Assembly (NCBI GenBank): GCA_941918925.1 | Contig: OW799234.1 | Span: 92,793,978 to 92,857,977 of the forward strand | Direction: 5' to 3' | Length of the DNA stretch: 64,000 bases | From: Phyto melanocephala | Lineage: Eukaryota > Arthropoda > Insecta > Diptera > Rhinophoridae | In this document: piece after piece, positions 24,392 to 35,804 of the stretch | Position numbering within the stretch: position 1 is the first letter of the stretch | Layout of the letters: every line of letters starts with the position of its first letter | The notes under the pieces: model-generated | Seen by the model: the letters and a program-made list of their open reading frames with translations, nothing else | What the model was told of the DNA's origin: nothing | Databases searched by the model: none | Program-made: the position numbers and the translations under genes

Positions 24392-26388
24392 TTATACCCG
24401 CCACCAAAAAAATGGTGGGGGTATATTCATTTTGTCATTCCGTTTGTAACACATCGAAATACCCATTTTAGACCCCATAAAGTATAAATATTCTAAATCG
24501 TGGTTTGATTTTATGACGATCTAGCTATGTCCGTCCGTCTGTCCGTCTGTTGAAAGCACGATAGAGGTCGCACCGAAAAAGCTAGGGGGCTCAAATTTTG
24601 CCAGAATTTTTCTTATAGACAAGGTTTGTTTGGTATTCAAATGGGCTGAATCGGAATATTAGGAAGAGAGTTGTAGCTCGTAAAGCAAGACTAGGTCGAA
24701 AAAACCGTGTCCTTCGCACATCGAATAAAATTGACTTGTGTCTAGACGCATTAACGTAGACTCATGAAACTTCGAATATATATTTATCGAGTCAAAAGAA
24801 TATTTTTCCCTGAAAATCGCTTAAATCTATGAATTAGGAAAAGAGTTATAGATAAAAATGTACGAAAACTATACCGCACAGTGTATATTTCAAATTTAAA
24901 ACGTAATAAAACTGACAAAACTATATGTACGATTCTGAAATTTTGCAAACATGGCTTTTTGGTCAAAGTCTTTGTTATAACGGAAAATAGATGTGCTACG
25001 CACACTTTTTTCTTTAAATTTTTATAAAAATATATTAGTCATATATATTAATTAGCATTTATTCATGTTACACTGTGCCATTTATTGAACTGTAGCTAAA
25101 TATAAGATAAAGATGATAAGATAGATGACTCTACTAGCAACTACTAGATGGCATGCTAGCAACTTATGCTTATGTTCGCCTGAAGTTATGCTCTATTAAA
25201 AATGGGAATTTAGGAAAATTTTGATCCAAGTCAAAACAAATTATCTCTAAACATTATAAACAATTTATTTTCATGTACTAATGGCTAACAAATTTTAAAA
25301 TTATACAAAACTTATTTCGTTTGAAAATCTTTTAAAAGCAAAATGTTATAGAAGTTTAAAAATTAAAATCTTACTAATAAATTTTCCGTTTTAGAAAAAT
25401 GCAGAGAATGTATATTTTAAATCACCCTGTGGCCCTTAAAATTTAACCTTAAATTCACTTTCTTCCTCTTAAATTCATGTAAATTCTCTATGAATAAAGA
25501 TTTTGGAATTCTAAAGGACTCTATTGAAATATCTAAGTTATGTTTATTAGCAGAAACTTTACTGACACGCATATTTTAACGGCCACTTTCATTGAAAGAC
25601 TAAATTTACCAAAAAATTTACTAGCATACCGAAGTTATAATGGGTGGTTTTATTTTAAGGGACTATGTTGATTTTGAATAAAATTATTATGAAATTATAA
25701 TCATTTATTTTTATAATGATAATATTTATATGCTTCCATTATGTATGGAACAAAATATCGGCCAAATGGCCCCCCAACCTAGGCGGCACACCACGATCCG
25801 ATAGTCCAAATTTTCAATGACACTGTTGATGCTCGATTGTTGGGCACGATGATGAGTCGAGGTTGCTTGCTCTTTTGCCACGTTGTCGTGAAAAACAGCA
25901 ATGTTCCCCAACGAACTAAGATGGCATTCACAGCTGTTTTCACATTTCATACAGACCTGCTTTGCAGACATTTAAATATTTTTTACAATTCTCACGATTG
26001 TGGACAAATTCGAACGATTATGTTGACCAAAGGAATCACGAAGTGCACAAAATGCATTTTGATTTGAACGCCCATTTTTATAAAAATCTTTAATATTTAA
26101 AAGCGTTGCTCGATTGCGTATCTTTCCACGGTTCAAATTGAGTTAGTCTGAGATTGAGAAATGTCAAATGAAATACAAGAAAAAAGTTGAAGTTTAGATG
26201 TGGTTCACCTTAAACATGGGCCCTTTAAATTTAACCACCCTCTACAAAGAAAGTGATACATAATTTATTATAAAGAGATTATTCTATAGCAATTAAAAAA
26301 ATAATAAATATTGTGCTTTAAATGTACACAAAATTGGTGGTGGGTATAAAAGATTCGGCACAGCCGAATATAGCGCTCTTACTTGTTT
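24392..26388 (+). mobile_element. DINE-1-like element, rearranged copy
   Basis: 5' end TATACCCGCCACC at 24393; GTCCGTCTGTCCGTCTG tract near 24530-24550; 3' hairpin 26353-26369 and CTTACTTGTTT end at 26378-26388. Between about 25015 and 25440 the expected tandem units are replaced by unrelated AT-rich sequence, and only parts of one unit are left at 25440-25610. It also carries the nested mariner derivative. No coding capacity. Confidence 0.75.
25638..26241 (-). mobile_element. mariner deletion derivative nested in DINE-1-like copy
   Basis: Ends TGGGTGGTTTTATTTTAAGG (left) and AAATTTAACCACCCTC (right). Host junctions CATACCGAAGTTATAA and CTACAAAGAAAGTGATACAT match those at 7.7/8.3 kb, so it sits at the same site in the host element. 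On minus it keeps fragments of the transposase N-terminus, then the C-terminus. Confidence 0.8.
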
Positions 26389-27613
26389 TATTTATTATAT
26401 ATTTTTTTTTTTTGAGAATTTCTATTAATTTAGATAAAATGCTATTATTTTGTAAAATTAATTTCTAAAGTGTTTTAATGAACTGAAGTTTTAAAGCTCT
26501 TGAATAAAATAATTTTTTGTTATTATAATAAACCACATACATCACAGGCATTTTATAGACTTTTTGGTGAAATCAAAACAACAATAAATATATGGGTCAA
26601 ATCATGTAATAAAAAATGTATCCACTTCAACCCCCTTTAAAATTGGTATCAAACGAATAGGTTTGACCAGTAGAATAAACTAAACTATAAAGTAATTATA
26701 ATACAAGATGGCTTTCGCAATAAGATGGCGAATATTTGGGTAAAATATAATTACTACGGCCTTCCCCTTTCATCCTCAACATTCTATTCTGTTCTGTTCT
26801 ACGTGTAGAATAGACCAAACTAAAAAATACCTACAAAATAAAAATAGTAGTTCAATAAAAACATGTAAAAAAACAAGAATATTTAAAGAACTTTAAAAAT
26901 TTGACAAGTTCAAATTGCTTGAAACACAGCCTTAAATATAGTTTCCAAACTTTTTAAAGTTATAATAAAAAATATTAAAACAGAAAGAAAAAAATTTACA
27001 TATTTGATTTTTTCAAATTACACCGGCTGTGTATAAACCATTAATGAACTCTACAATATACTTAATAGTACAACGTTATTAACAAAAACTGTTGCCCTCT
27101 GCATTAGAGGTTAACGGCTTTGCATGCAAAAGTTATTTGTAAAAAAACACGTTTATGCGTTTTAAATATAGCCCTCACTTTTATTGTTTATACAGAAAAT
27201 CTCCGCACAGATTTTTTAAACAACAAAGTAGAAAAAAGTTTTAAGCATATTAAAAAACTTTTAACAAGCGTTAATAAAAAAAAATTCTACACAAAAGGAA
27301 CAAGTATTTTAAAATTATGGTCTATAATTACATAATTACATAATCTCACTGCTTAACGAATAACAGCTTTGGTCACTGCCCCTGCTTTCTGATAGTTCCA
27401 TTAGCACAGCCTACACACTTGAATAAATCTGTGGTAAGAAGAAAAAACTGCTTATGCATGACTTTCTTTTTTTAGGAAAACACTTAAATTTTTTTATTTG
27501 ATTTTTTATAAATTGCTTTGCGTTAAAATAAAGATATTTATATACATTCCGTGCTTTATTATTCAAAAATCATATTGGTGCACATATATTTTTTAGCTAA
27601 ATCTTAATTTAAA
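26389..27613. other. AT-rich stretch without recognised gene
   Basis: Nothing recognisable. Short palindromic TTCTATTCTGTTCTGTTCTA near 26783. Confidence 0.45.
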
Positions 27614-28201
27614 ACAATTAAGAGTGCTATATTCGGCACCGCCGCATCTTATATACCCTTCACAAGGTGTAGCCATGCAATAACAATTGTATCACTATTC
27701 ATTAATATGAAATACGTACATACTCACATATATGTTTTATTATCTTTATAATGAATTTATCTGCTTAATAATGAATTTATCTGCTTAAAAACATCCCATT
27801 GTAAAACTATAAATTGAATTAATGTATGTACATATGTATGTATTAAAAAAATAAAATACAATAAAAAAATTTTTTTTCTTTAACTGGTATTCGAACCTAC
27901 GTTTATCCAGTATCTATTGGTGTGAAAAGAAGAGGTGGTCTAGGTTTTCTCATCATAACTCAGTTGTTCTGATTTTCTATACCGATCTGTTACCATTATT
28001 TTTAATACTTTGACACCTTACGCGGGTGTTGGAAATCTTTGGGGGCTTCAAAAAGTTGATTTCAACGTGCACACGGACAGACGGACAGACGGACAGACCT
28101 ACAGACAGATGGACAAAGCTTAATTGACTCCCCTATTTATAAGAAATGAAAAAAGTAAAAATTTCGCATGGAATGACAGCCTCACTGTGAAGGGTATAAA
28201 A
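27614..28201 (-). mobile_element. Short DINE-1-like element, type B copy 1
   Basis: Starts with AGAGTGCTATATTCGGC and an imperfect hairpin (27631-27647), then TATATACCCTTCACAAGGTG. It ends with ACTGTGAAGGGTATAAAAA near 28201, giving TATACCCTTCAC / GTGAAGGGTATA subterminal inverted repeats. A CAGACGGACAGACGGACAGA tract lies at 28078-28112. Different interior from the 2-kb copies and lacks the 288-bp units and the nested mariner. No ORF. Confidence 0.65.
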
Positions 28202-29025
28202 AATCATTATTTTCAAGGATACTTCCTTCTGAAAATACACAAGCAATACATTTTTAAAATTGGAAAATTGGAAATTTTGAAATTAGCTTATGTCGACTTA
28301 AACAGTCATTCCTTTTGGCCACACAAATATTTGAAGAACTTAAATTTATTATATATTATTTATGTATAATTTAAATAGCATTAATTAATTCCTATAATAA
28401 CTTTTTGTTTGCCACTAAAAAATGTAAAGCGAAAACAACAACAAAATTCAACTTTCTGGCAATTATTTATAATAATAAAATTGCGTGAGAAAAAAAATAA
28501 AAAATATAAAAAACAAGGATCAAAAAATCTTTCAACACTTGACCTTAAACTTTAATTACACCTGCAGTGTTTTAGTATTCAAGTAACCATACCGCTGCCA
28601 AGCCCACCCTATCTTCTACTGTAAAGTCTCAAAGAGATTTTTTGTTAGTATTTTTGTTTTACAATATTCTGATTTAATAATAATCGACTAACTTTTCATT
28701 TCGCTGCTTATTGTTATTTTATTTCTCATTTATTTTTTTTAGAGCAAAAAAGTCCATACATTTTTTTTTCATATTTTCCATAAAAGATTTTTAACTAGCA
28801 CACGTATTGATTGAGAAAATTTTTTGGTAATATTTGAACTTTTTTTTTTTTATTTTTCCTTTTTTTTTTTTTATTTTTCCTTTTTTTTTTTGGGTAAATT
28901 AATATTAAAAGAAGGCACACAGTACTGATTCAGAGAGGTAAAAGTATTATTTTAAAAAAGTAACTCAATCATTGTCATATTTGAAACCAAGTGCTAAAAA
29001 TATATTTTTTTTTAATTGTATGTTA
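28202..29025. other. AT-rich stretch with T-rich tandem
   Basis: No gene. A (T)n-ATTTTTCC unit is repeated about three times at 28838-28891. A fragment resembling repeat C (TAACTCAATCATTGTCATAT) lies near 28961. Confidence 0.45.
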
Positions 29026-29045
29026 TCTATATATATAAAAGTGAA

Positions 29046-29084
<39 letters not shown>

Positions 29085-30016
29085 GCTATAGACTCCGAAA
29101 CTGTAAAACCGATTGGGCTCAAACTTTGGTAAGTTGTTGTAGACATACCATGGAGTGTTTATGGGTCGAAAAAAGTGGGCGGGGCCACGCCCATCAAAAT
29201 AAGTTATCAGTTTTAGCTACTTGCACTTGACCGATTTTTCTGAAACTTTGCACACATATCGAGCTGTCATGACTAAATAATTTCGTGATAAGAAAGGTGG
29301 GCGGGGCCACGCCCCTAAAAAAGTTTTAATATTGAGGTACTTGCACTGGACCGATTTTTCTGAAACTTTGCACACATATTAAGCTGTCATGACTTTATAA
29401 TTTCCTGATTAAAAAAGTGGGCGGGCCACGCCCATAAAAAATTAGTTATCAGTTTTAGCTACTTGCACTAGACCGAATTTTCTGAAAGCTTGCAAACATA
29501 CTGAGTTGTCATGACTTTACACTTTCGTCATTAGAAAAGTGGGCAGTGCCACGCCCATTAAAAAAAGGTATCATTTTGAGGTACTTGCACTGGACTGAAT
29601 TTTCTGAAACTTTGCACACATACAGAGCTGTCATGGCTTTACAATTTCGTGATTAGAAAAGTGGGCAGGGCCACGCCCATAAAAAAAGTTAAAATTTTGA
29701 GGTACTTGCACTGGACTGATTTTTCTGAAACTTTGCACACATACTGAGCTGTCATGACTTTAGAATTTCGTGATTAGCAAAGTGGGCAGTGCCACGCCTA
29801 TAAAAAAAGGTATCATTTTGAAGTACTTGCACTAGACCGATTTTTCTGAAACTTTGCACACATATTGACTTTACAATTTCGTGATTTGAAAAGTGGGCAG
29901 GGCCACGCCCATTGAAAAATTATAATTTTTAGGTTTTTTCACTTGATATTCAATTAAAATTAAGAATGCATTTTGATTCATTAAGGGGCGTAGCAACGCG
30001 CGTTGGGTTTGGCTAG
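29026..30016 (+). mobile_element. Non-autonomous Helitron-type element, copy 1
   Basis: Begins TCTATATATATAAAAGTG immediately after an A (29025) and ends TTGGCTAG followed by T (30017). This is the TC...CTAG arrangement inserted between A and T that defines canonical Helitrons. A GCGT-AGCA-ACGC stem-loop lies just before the end (near 29988-29999). The interior has a GT run (29051-29082), a TTAGCTATAGACTCCGAAAC block and about six tandem units of about 121 bp. Each unit holds CCGATTTTTCTGAAACTTTG and GTGGGC.GGGCCACGCCCAT. No helicase or Rep coding, so it is non-autonomous. Assignment is by termini. Confidence 0.75.
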
Positions 30017-30032
30017 TATATATAAAAGTGAA

Positions 30033-30063
<31 letters not shown>

Positions 30064-31138
30064 TAGCTATAGACTCCGAAACTGTAAAACCGATCGGGCT
30101 CAAACTTTGGTAAGTTGTTGTACACATACCAGGGAGTGTTTATAAGTGGAAAAAAGTGGACGGGGCCACGCCCATAAATAATTAGTTATCACTTTAAGCT
30201 ACTTGCACATGACCGATTTTTCTGAAACTTTGCACACATATCGAGCTCTCATGACTAAAAAATTTCGTGATTAGAAAAGTGGGCGGGGCCACGCCCATAA
30301 AAAAGTTTTAATTTTGAGGTATATGCACTGGACTGATTTTTCTGAAACTTTGCACACATATTGAGCTGTTATGACTTTATGATTTCGTGATTAGAAAAGT
30401 GGGCAGAGCTACGCCCATAAAAAATAGTTATAATTTTGAGGTACTTGCACTGGACCGATTTTTCTGAAACTTTGCACACACATTGAGCTGTTATGACTTT
30501 ACAATTTCGTGATTAGAAAAGTGGGCAGTGCCACGCCCATAAAAAAAGTTATCACTTTTCAGCTACTTAAGTATCACCGATTTTTCTGAAACTTTTCACA
30601 TACATATTGAGCTGTCATGAGTATATAATTTTGTGATTAGAAAAGTGGGCATGGCCACGCCCATAAAATAAAGTTATAATTTTGAGGTATTTGTACTGGA
30701 CCGATTTTTCTGAATCTTTGCACACACATTGAGCTGTTATGACTTTACAATTTCGTGATTAGAAAAGTGGGCAGGGCCACGCCCATAAAAAAAAGTTAAA
30801 ATTTTGAGGTACTTGCACTGGACTGATTTTTCTGAAACTTTGCACACATACTGAGCTGTCATGACTTTAGAATTTCGTGATTAGAAAAGTGGGCAGTTCC
30901 ACGCCCATAAAAAAAAGTTATCACTTTTCAGCTACTTAAGTATCACCGATTTTTCTGAAACTTTTCACATACATATTGAGCTGGCATGACTATACAGTTT
31001 CGTAATTAAAAAAGTGGGCAGTGCCACGCTCATAAAAAAAAGTTATAATTTTTAGCCTTGCACTTGATATTCGATTAAACTTCAGAATGTGATTAAAATT
31101 CATGAAGGGGCGTAGCAACGCGCGCCGGAATTGGCTAG
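30017..31138 (+). mobile_element. Non-autonomous Helitron-type element, copy 2 (tandem)
   Basis: Follows copy 1 with no spacer: CTAG of copy 1 is directly followed by TATATATAAAAGTGAAACTC, so the leading TCTA of the second copy is lost or shared. It ends GGAATTGGCTAG (31138) then T. It has its own GT run (30034-30062), the same ATAGACTCCGAAACTG block and about seven tandem units of about 121 bp (ACCGATTTTTCTGAAACTTT near 30210, 30332, 30456, 30577, 30700, 30821 and 30945). No coding capacity. Minus frame at 30990-31175 is a shadow. Confidence 0.75.
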
Positions 31139-31424
31139 TGTTATATATTTCATGATAAACTTTTACATTATACATAGTTTAAAATTAAATAAAAAAAATC
31201 TCTTAATTAATAGCGAAAAATATTTCTATTCCTTGCTTATCTATGTAAAGTGCTATTTAGACCTTCAAACCTTTCGACAGAAATTATTGTAAAACTTCCT
31301 GTCATAGCAATGAGGTATGTTTGAGTCTTTTCATAATATTTTGGCCATTCATCGCGCAAAAACTTTTACCAAAACAACGTTTTCAAATCGCATGATTCCT
31401 AATTTATTATTGCTCATGTCGTTG

Positions 31425-31610
31425 CAAATCATTCAGAGCAGAAGGGGTTCCAAAATTATGATGTTACGTGTCGAACAGTGCGTAAAACCATCACATTGTT
31501 GAGCAAAACGTTTGGCAACCAATTTATCTCATGAAATGGATCTGTAAAATGGCCACTAGTTAGTGTGTTTTGACGTCAACTTTCGACGCAATATGTAGTT
31601 TATGCTTAGA
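31425..31610 (+). pseudogene. mariner-like transposase fragment
   Basis: A plus frame reads DVTCRTVRKTITLLSKTFGN then QFIS and, after a stop, NGSVKWPL. This corresponds to the DGATCHT...ITLLRETFG..ISRNG.V.WP block of mariner-type transposases around the second catalytic Asp (conserved here as GAT at 31458-31463). No flanking transposase or terminal repeats are visible. Confidence 0.5.
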
Positions 31611-31614
31611 GTAG

Positions 31615-32780
31615 GCTTGAAAGGTTAGTGCAAATTTGAATCGTCAAAATAACGTTCATAAGGCGTAGTCACGGATGCATATGCCATAAAATTGTTGAGC
31701 TAATAAACCATAGTTAATCTGTCTATCTTTCTATCTGCTTTGCAACACACAATTAGGTCAAAACCGATGACATTTAGTAAGAATGTGCCTTGATAACTGG
31801 AATAATATTGTCTTGCGAAGAAAAAACAACAAACAGTATATTATTTTAAAATGCTACTAAAAGATCTGTAAGAAAAATATGTACAGAAGAATAAACGATT
31901 GCACTAGCAATAATAAACTATTCATTTGCACTAAAAATCATATGAGAACTGATCTGAAAATGAATACAATACGAAAATATGGTTGAAAACAGATCTTTGG
32001 AATGGGTGAAGCAAGCCTTAGATGAAATAAGACATACTTTAATCTTATATTATAAGTCAGAGCCATAAAAGTTATTGGTTTTTTTTTGTTAATATGACAC
32101 CTTTAAAAACGACGTTCATTAATATTATATAATGCTTCCTAATATGGTTTTTATATGTGTCCTTAGAATCCAAAAGAAAATATATCTTCAGTATAAAAGC
32201 AAAGAAAAAACATATTTAGGGTAATTATAATGTAACAGCAACATACTATTATTGTTTTGTATGATTGTGGTTGAAATAGTTAATGGTTACACGTTATGTT
32301 TACCTAAATTATCATATTTTGACTACGAATGTTATTTTCTAAAACACATTTTATATCAACACAAAACAAATTTCTATGCAAGATGCTAAGGGTGTATTTG
32401 CACTTAACCTCCTCAAAAAATTGTCTGCGATCAGAAGGCAACCAGCAACCACCAGGTGACGTAATAAAACAAAATAAAAAGTGGAACTTACAGCGCAGAA
32501 ACAGTAAAGGCAAACCATTACATACCTGGAAACGCCAAAAAAGACTTGGGATGTGTAGGTTAAACTTCAATAAAAACGAAATGGATCATTGAGAAGTAGA
32601 ACTTGCTTTGGTCATATGCTCCTTGTACGAGCTTAAAGAAACAAATGTTTATACATAAAATGAACCATTATTTATAATACCTTTTGCACTTACTTTTTTT
32701 AATACAGCTTCTCATGACAATATTTTTAACGTTTAATTGTTAATTTTAAGAATTCCATTTAATTTTTTAATGTTTTTGTA
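31615..32780. other. AT-rich stretch without recognised gene
   Basis: Overlapping open frames of 87-88 codons on both strands at 32304-32592 include a basic, tryptophan-containing segment on plus. I recognise no family. Otherwise nothing. Confidence 0.4.
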
Positions 32781-32965
32781 AGGGGTGTCTCGAAATGCTT
32801 TTTTACATTTTTAAATGTCTCCCAAATCTAGTTCTTTTTCAAACAAAAAATACATTTTATTAACGTTATGGAGAAAAATTTCTAAACTTTATTATGCAAA
32901 AAACCAAAGTTTCAAATTTTATTTTCTTTTGCAAAATTTCGAACTTTTACCTTAACGCTTTGCAT

Positions 32966-33475
32966 TCAACGTTGGACACACGTTTTACCGAAGTGGTTGA
33001 TAGCTTTTTTCCAAATAAATCCAAATTTTTTTACATTTGCAGAAGCTTCGAACGTTGTTCTTAGGTACTGCTTAATTATAGCCCAATAGCGTTCAATAGG
33101 ACTTAGCTCTGGACAATTAGGTGGATTCATGTTTTTCGGTACAAAATTTATTTTGTTGGCCTCATACCACTCAAGGACGTATTTGCTGTAGTGGCAGCTT
33201 GCCAAGTCGGGCCAAAACAGTGGAGGTATATTGTGGCTTCTGTATAATGGCAACACAGCCTTTTTCAGGCACTCATTAATATAAAATTGGCTGTTCATTG
33301 TACGATTCACAATGATTGTCTTTGAAGTTTTCCCACATGTACATACTGCTTGCCATATCATATATTTTTGGCGAATTTTGAAATCTTTTTATACTTAAAT
33401 TTATCGGAAACATTAGCTCTTTTATTAGAAACATAAAAACCCTGACCAGGATGTTCTGAATAGTCGTCCATTAAA
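32966..33475 (-). pseudogene. DD37E transposase, catalytic part, frame-broken
   Basis: Starts in a different frame from the N-terminal part with ILMDDYSEHPGQGFYVS (33475 downwards), which holds the first catalytic Asp. It shifts frame again near 33360-33370 and continues as a 131-codon frame (33361-32966) with WQAVC, PPLFWPDLASCHYS, PPNCPELSPIERYWAIIK and a short basic tail. Second Asp, Glu and their 37-residue spacing are retained, so apart from the two frame breaks the catalytic residues look intact. Confidence 0.8.
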
Positions 33476-33479
33476 ATAT

Positions 33480-33848
33480 TTAATTTGTGACGTAGAGTTT
33501 CGGTTTGGAGCTTTCTTGGCTTTGAATGTTCTTAAATTTTTTTTTCTTTATTCGTTCTACAAGCGACTTCGAAATATTTAGTTTTCGCGCAAGATCGCGA
33601 ATGGAAATGTTTGGATTTTGCTTCCAAAGTGCCTTCACCTTTTTAACGATTTGAGGATTCCTAAAACCACGAGGCCCTCCACCTTTCTTGTGCTTAATAG
33701 ACAAGTCTTTTTTAAATTTAAAAATAATGTTACGGGCAGTCTGTCTGGATACTTTTGCCCGTCGCGCAACTTCAGCGTAAGAAAGTTGTTTATTTTCATT
33801 ATAAATATCCACAATATTTTTTCTCACTTTTTCTCTATTTGACGACAT
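33480..33848 (-). pseudogene. DD37E transposase, N-terminal DNA-binding part
   Basis: An ATG-initiated 122-codon frame. Residues about 16-47 (QLSYAEVARRAKVSRQTARN) and about 68-100 (NISIRDLARKLNISKSLVER) are two helix-turn-helix motifs, the paired-type DNA-binding arrangement of Tc1/mariner transposases, linked by a glycine- and arginine-containing GGGPRGF segment equivalent to the AT-hook-like GRPR linker. The frame stops just before the catalytic domain, and roughly 40-50 residues expected before the first catalytic Asp seem to be missing. Compared with usual lengths near 340 residues, the whole is short. Confidence 0.8.
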
Positions 33849-34004
33849 TTTAAATACGGATTAAATAATTTGAATAAACTTATTAACAAAGTATTATTGA
33901 CAGTTATAACTATCACAGAGTGGAACAAAAAAATTAATTTAATAATAATTGTTTACGTAGTGCTCTGTAAAAAATATAAAAAAGCATTTCGAGACAACCC
34001 TTAT

Positions 34005-35800
34005 ATACTGTCTAACATATTAAACTTTTCAATAATAAAAATTTATTTAATTTAATTTAATTTTAAATGGCTTTAAATAAAGTGTTATTTTCTTAGAGAC
34101 ATCATAATATTCTTGTCATATTAATTTGGTAAATCATATTATTTTTAAAGGAAAACAATATCAAATTTTTAAACAAACTCTATCTACTATCAACACGAAA
34201 TGCATGTGTGAATGTAATAATGAAACAAAAAATAAAATAACTATGTATGAATTGCTTTTGATAACCTAATGTTGTTATAGAGAATATTTTATGAACATTG
34301 TTATCATGTCAAATCCATGGTTTTCTTTACATTTAGGTAATTAAAATCGGGGTATAATTTTGGTATTTGAAAAAATTTACATTTTTAAGTTAACTTATCG
34401 AAAGTTTTTTAATTGTAATTAGAAGGTCATGCTATTTAAAATTTAAGACATTAATAGAAAAATACCATCCATGGCCACGATTTTAGAACCTTATTCTCTG
34501 CATGAAAATTTTTATTATCAAATCGCATCCATACCTCACATATACCAGAAAACATAAAATCACATACATTTGCAATGGTTAGTTCCTTCAATCAAACTTT
34601 TCATTTGTCATTATAAAATTTTTATTGCATGAATCATAATTTATTAGTGGTGACTTCATATTTAAACTCCGAAATGAAGATCTGTAGATAGAACCGTAAA
34701 ATTTTACTATCGCAAATAAACTATGCGATTGCCAACATTTGCGGTACTCACAACCGATACTGTTTTCTCTGTGTACAAAGCACAGTAAGTAAATTTTTTC
34801 AAATTTTGAACTTCCTTCATTTGAAGACGCTATTTACTGAAAAGACATAAAGCTACAATTTTATACCGTAGAAGTTTTAGCTTAGAAATAAATTTAGAAA
34901 TACAATGGAGTTATTAGCAGTTCTGTAATCTTGGCACACAATAAAAAAAAACTAGAGAAAAAAGTCAAAATGGTTCACATAAAAGTATTTGCTTAGACTC
35001 CGGTGTAGTTTTCTTTTTCTTTTAAATATTTAATTTAATGCTGCAGGTGTTTTTAAGAGCCGTCTGCCATTTTAGACAAACGATAACTGTATAAAATATA
35101 TTTGAAGAAAACATAAAACAAATATTGTTAAATTTTCTTTCTTCCTTGAGTGTTTTTTTCTTATTTTTTCTCAACACATACACTGTAAGGCCACCATTGC
35201 TGACGATGCTGATACTGCAGCAAAATATAAAAGAAAAACTCTACTTCTGGACGCAATGTAACGTTTTTATCATCAATCATATTCATAGAAAAAAAGCAAC
35301 GCTTACAAACATACATACACACATACCTGTTAATGTAGCTATGTTTGTTTTTACATAGATTTCAATATTTGCGAATTTGAGTTATGAAAGAAAGTTGAAA
35401 AGTTGTAAAGGTGTTTTTAATTCAGAGTTTTATTTCTCACAGTTTTGTTGCTGTTTTTGTTATACGCTCAACTTCAGTTTATTTGTTTTTTATTCTAATT
35501 TTTTTTTTATTGTTGTTGTGTAGAATCTAGCAATAAAATATGTATATAAATTTTTTGCACAAGTTTTCACGAAGCTTACAGGCATGATGTTGCACCATTT
35601 TGAGGTATGTTAAATGCTTGTCTATTGATTTTTGAAAGAAAAAGAAAATAACAAACTTTTAACGGTTGTTTAATAACACATGTTTTTCCGATTTATTCAA
35701 ATATGAATTAAGGATATCTTAATGCAATATTAAGAGTTTCTTATTATATAAAAAAAAAAGTAGAAATTCAGCAAGCCTACATTTTCTTTATATTACAAAC
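34005..35800. other. AT-rich stretch without recognised gene
   Basis: No gene recognised. A short block CGCATCCATACCTCACATAT...CACAACCGATACTGTTTTCTCT (about 34520-34775) is partly echoed at 55250-55285 (TACTCACAACCGATACTGTT, identical 20-mer), so an unrecognised dispersed repeat is present at both places. Confidence 0.5.
34745..34772. repeat. Short dispersed repeat D, copy 1
   Basis: TACTCACAACCGATACTGTT plus TTCTCT occurs here and again at 55260-55287 in the same orientation. Surrounding sequence (TTGCCAACATTTGCGG versus TTGGCAATGATTTTGG) is also similar. Confidence 0.65.
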
Positions 35801-35804
35801 TTAA

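Larger units (their letters stand above)
32781..34001 (-). mobile_element. DD37E Tc1/mariner-superfamily element, structurally complete
   Basis: A 1221-bp element. Left end AGGGGTGTCTCGAAATGC (32781) and right end GCATTTCGAGACAACCCT (to 34001) are inverted repeats that stay similar for about 27 bases. TA flanks both sides (32779-32780 and 34002-34003). It encodes one transposase on minus, split by two frame breaks. Catalytic positions recognisable: MDD near 33463-33471, WPDLASCHYS (second Asp), and SPIERYW with 37 residues between that Asp and the Glu, i.e. a DD37E signature. Intact ends with a broken frame mean it might still be moved in trans. Confidence 0.85.

Noticed and set aside
29150..31070. 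Regularly spaced repeats resembling a CRISPR array
   Set aside because: Units are contiguous 121-bp minisatellite repeats without unique spacers, in a eukaryotic genome and inside Helitron-type elements.
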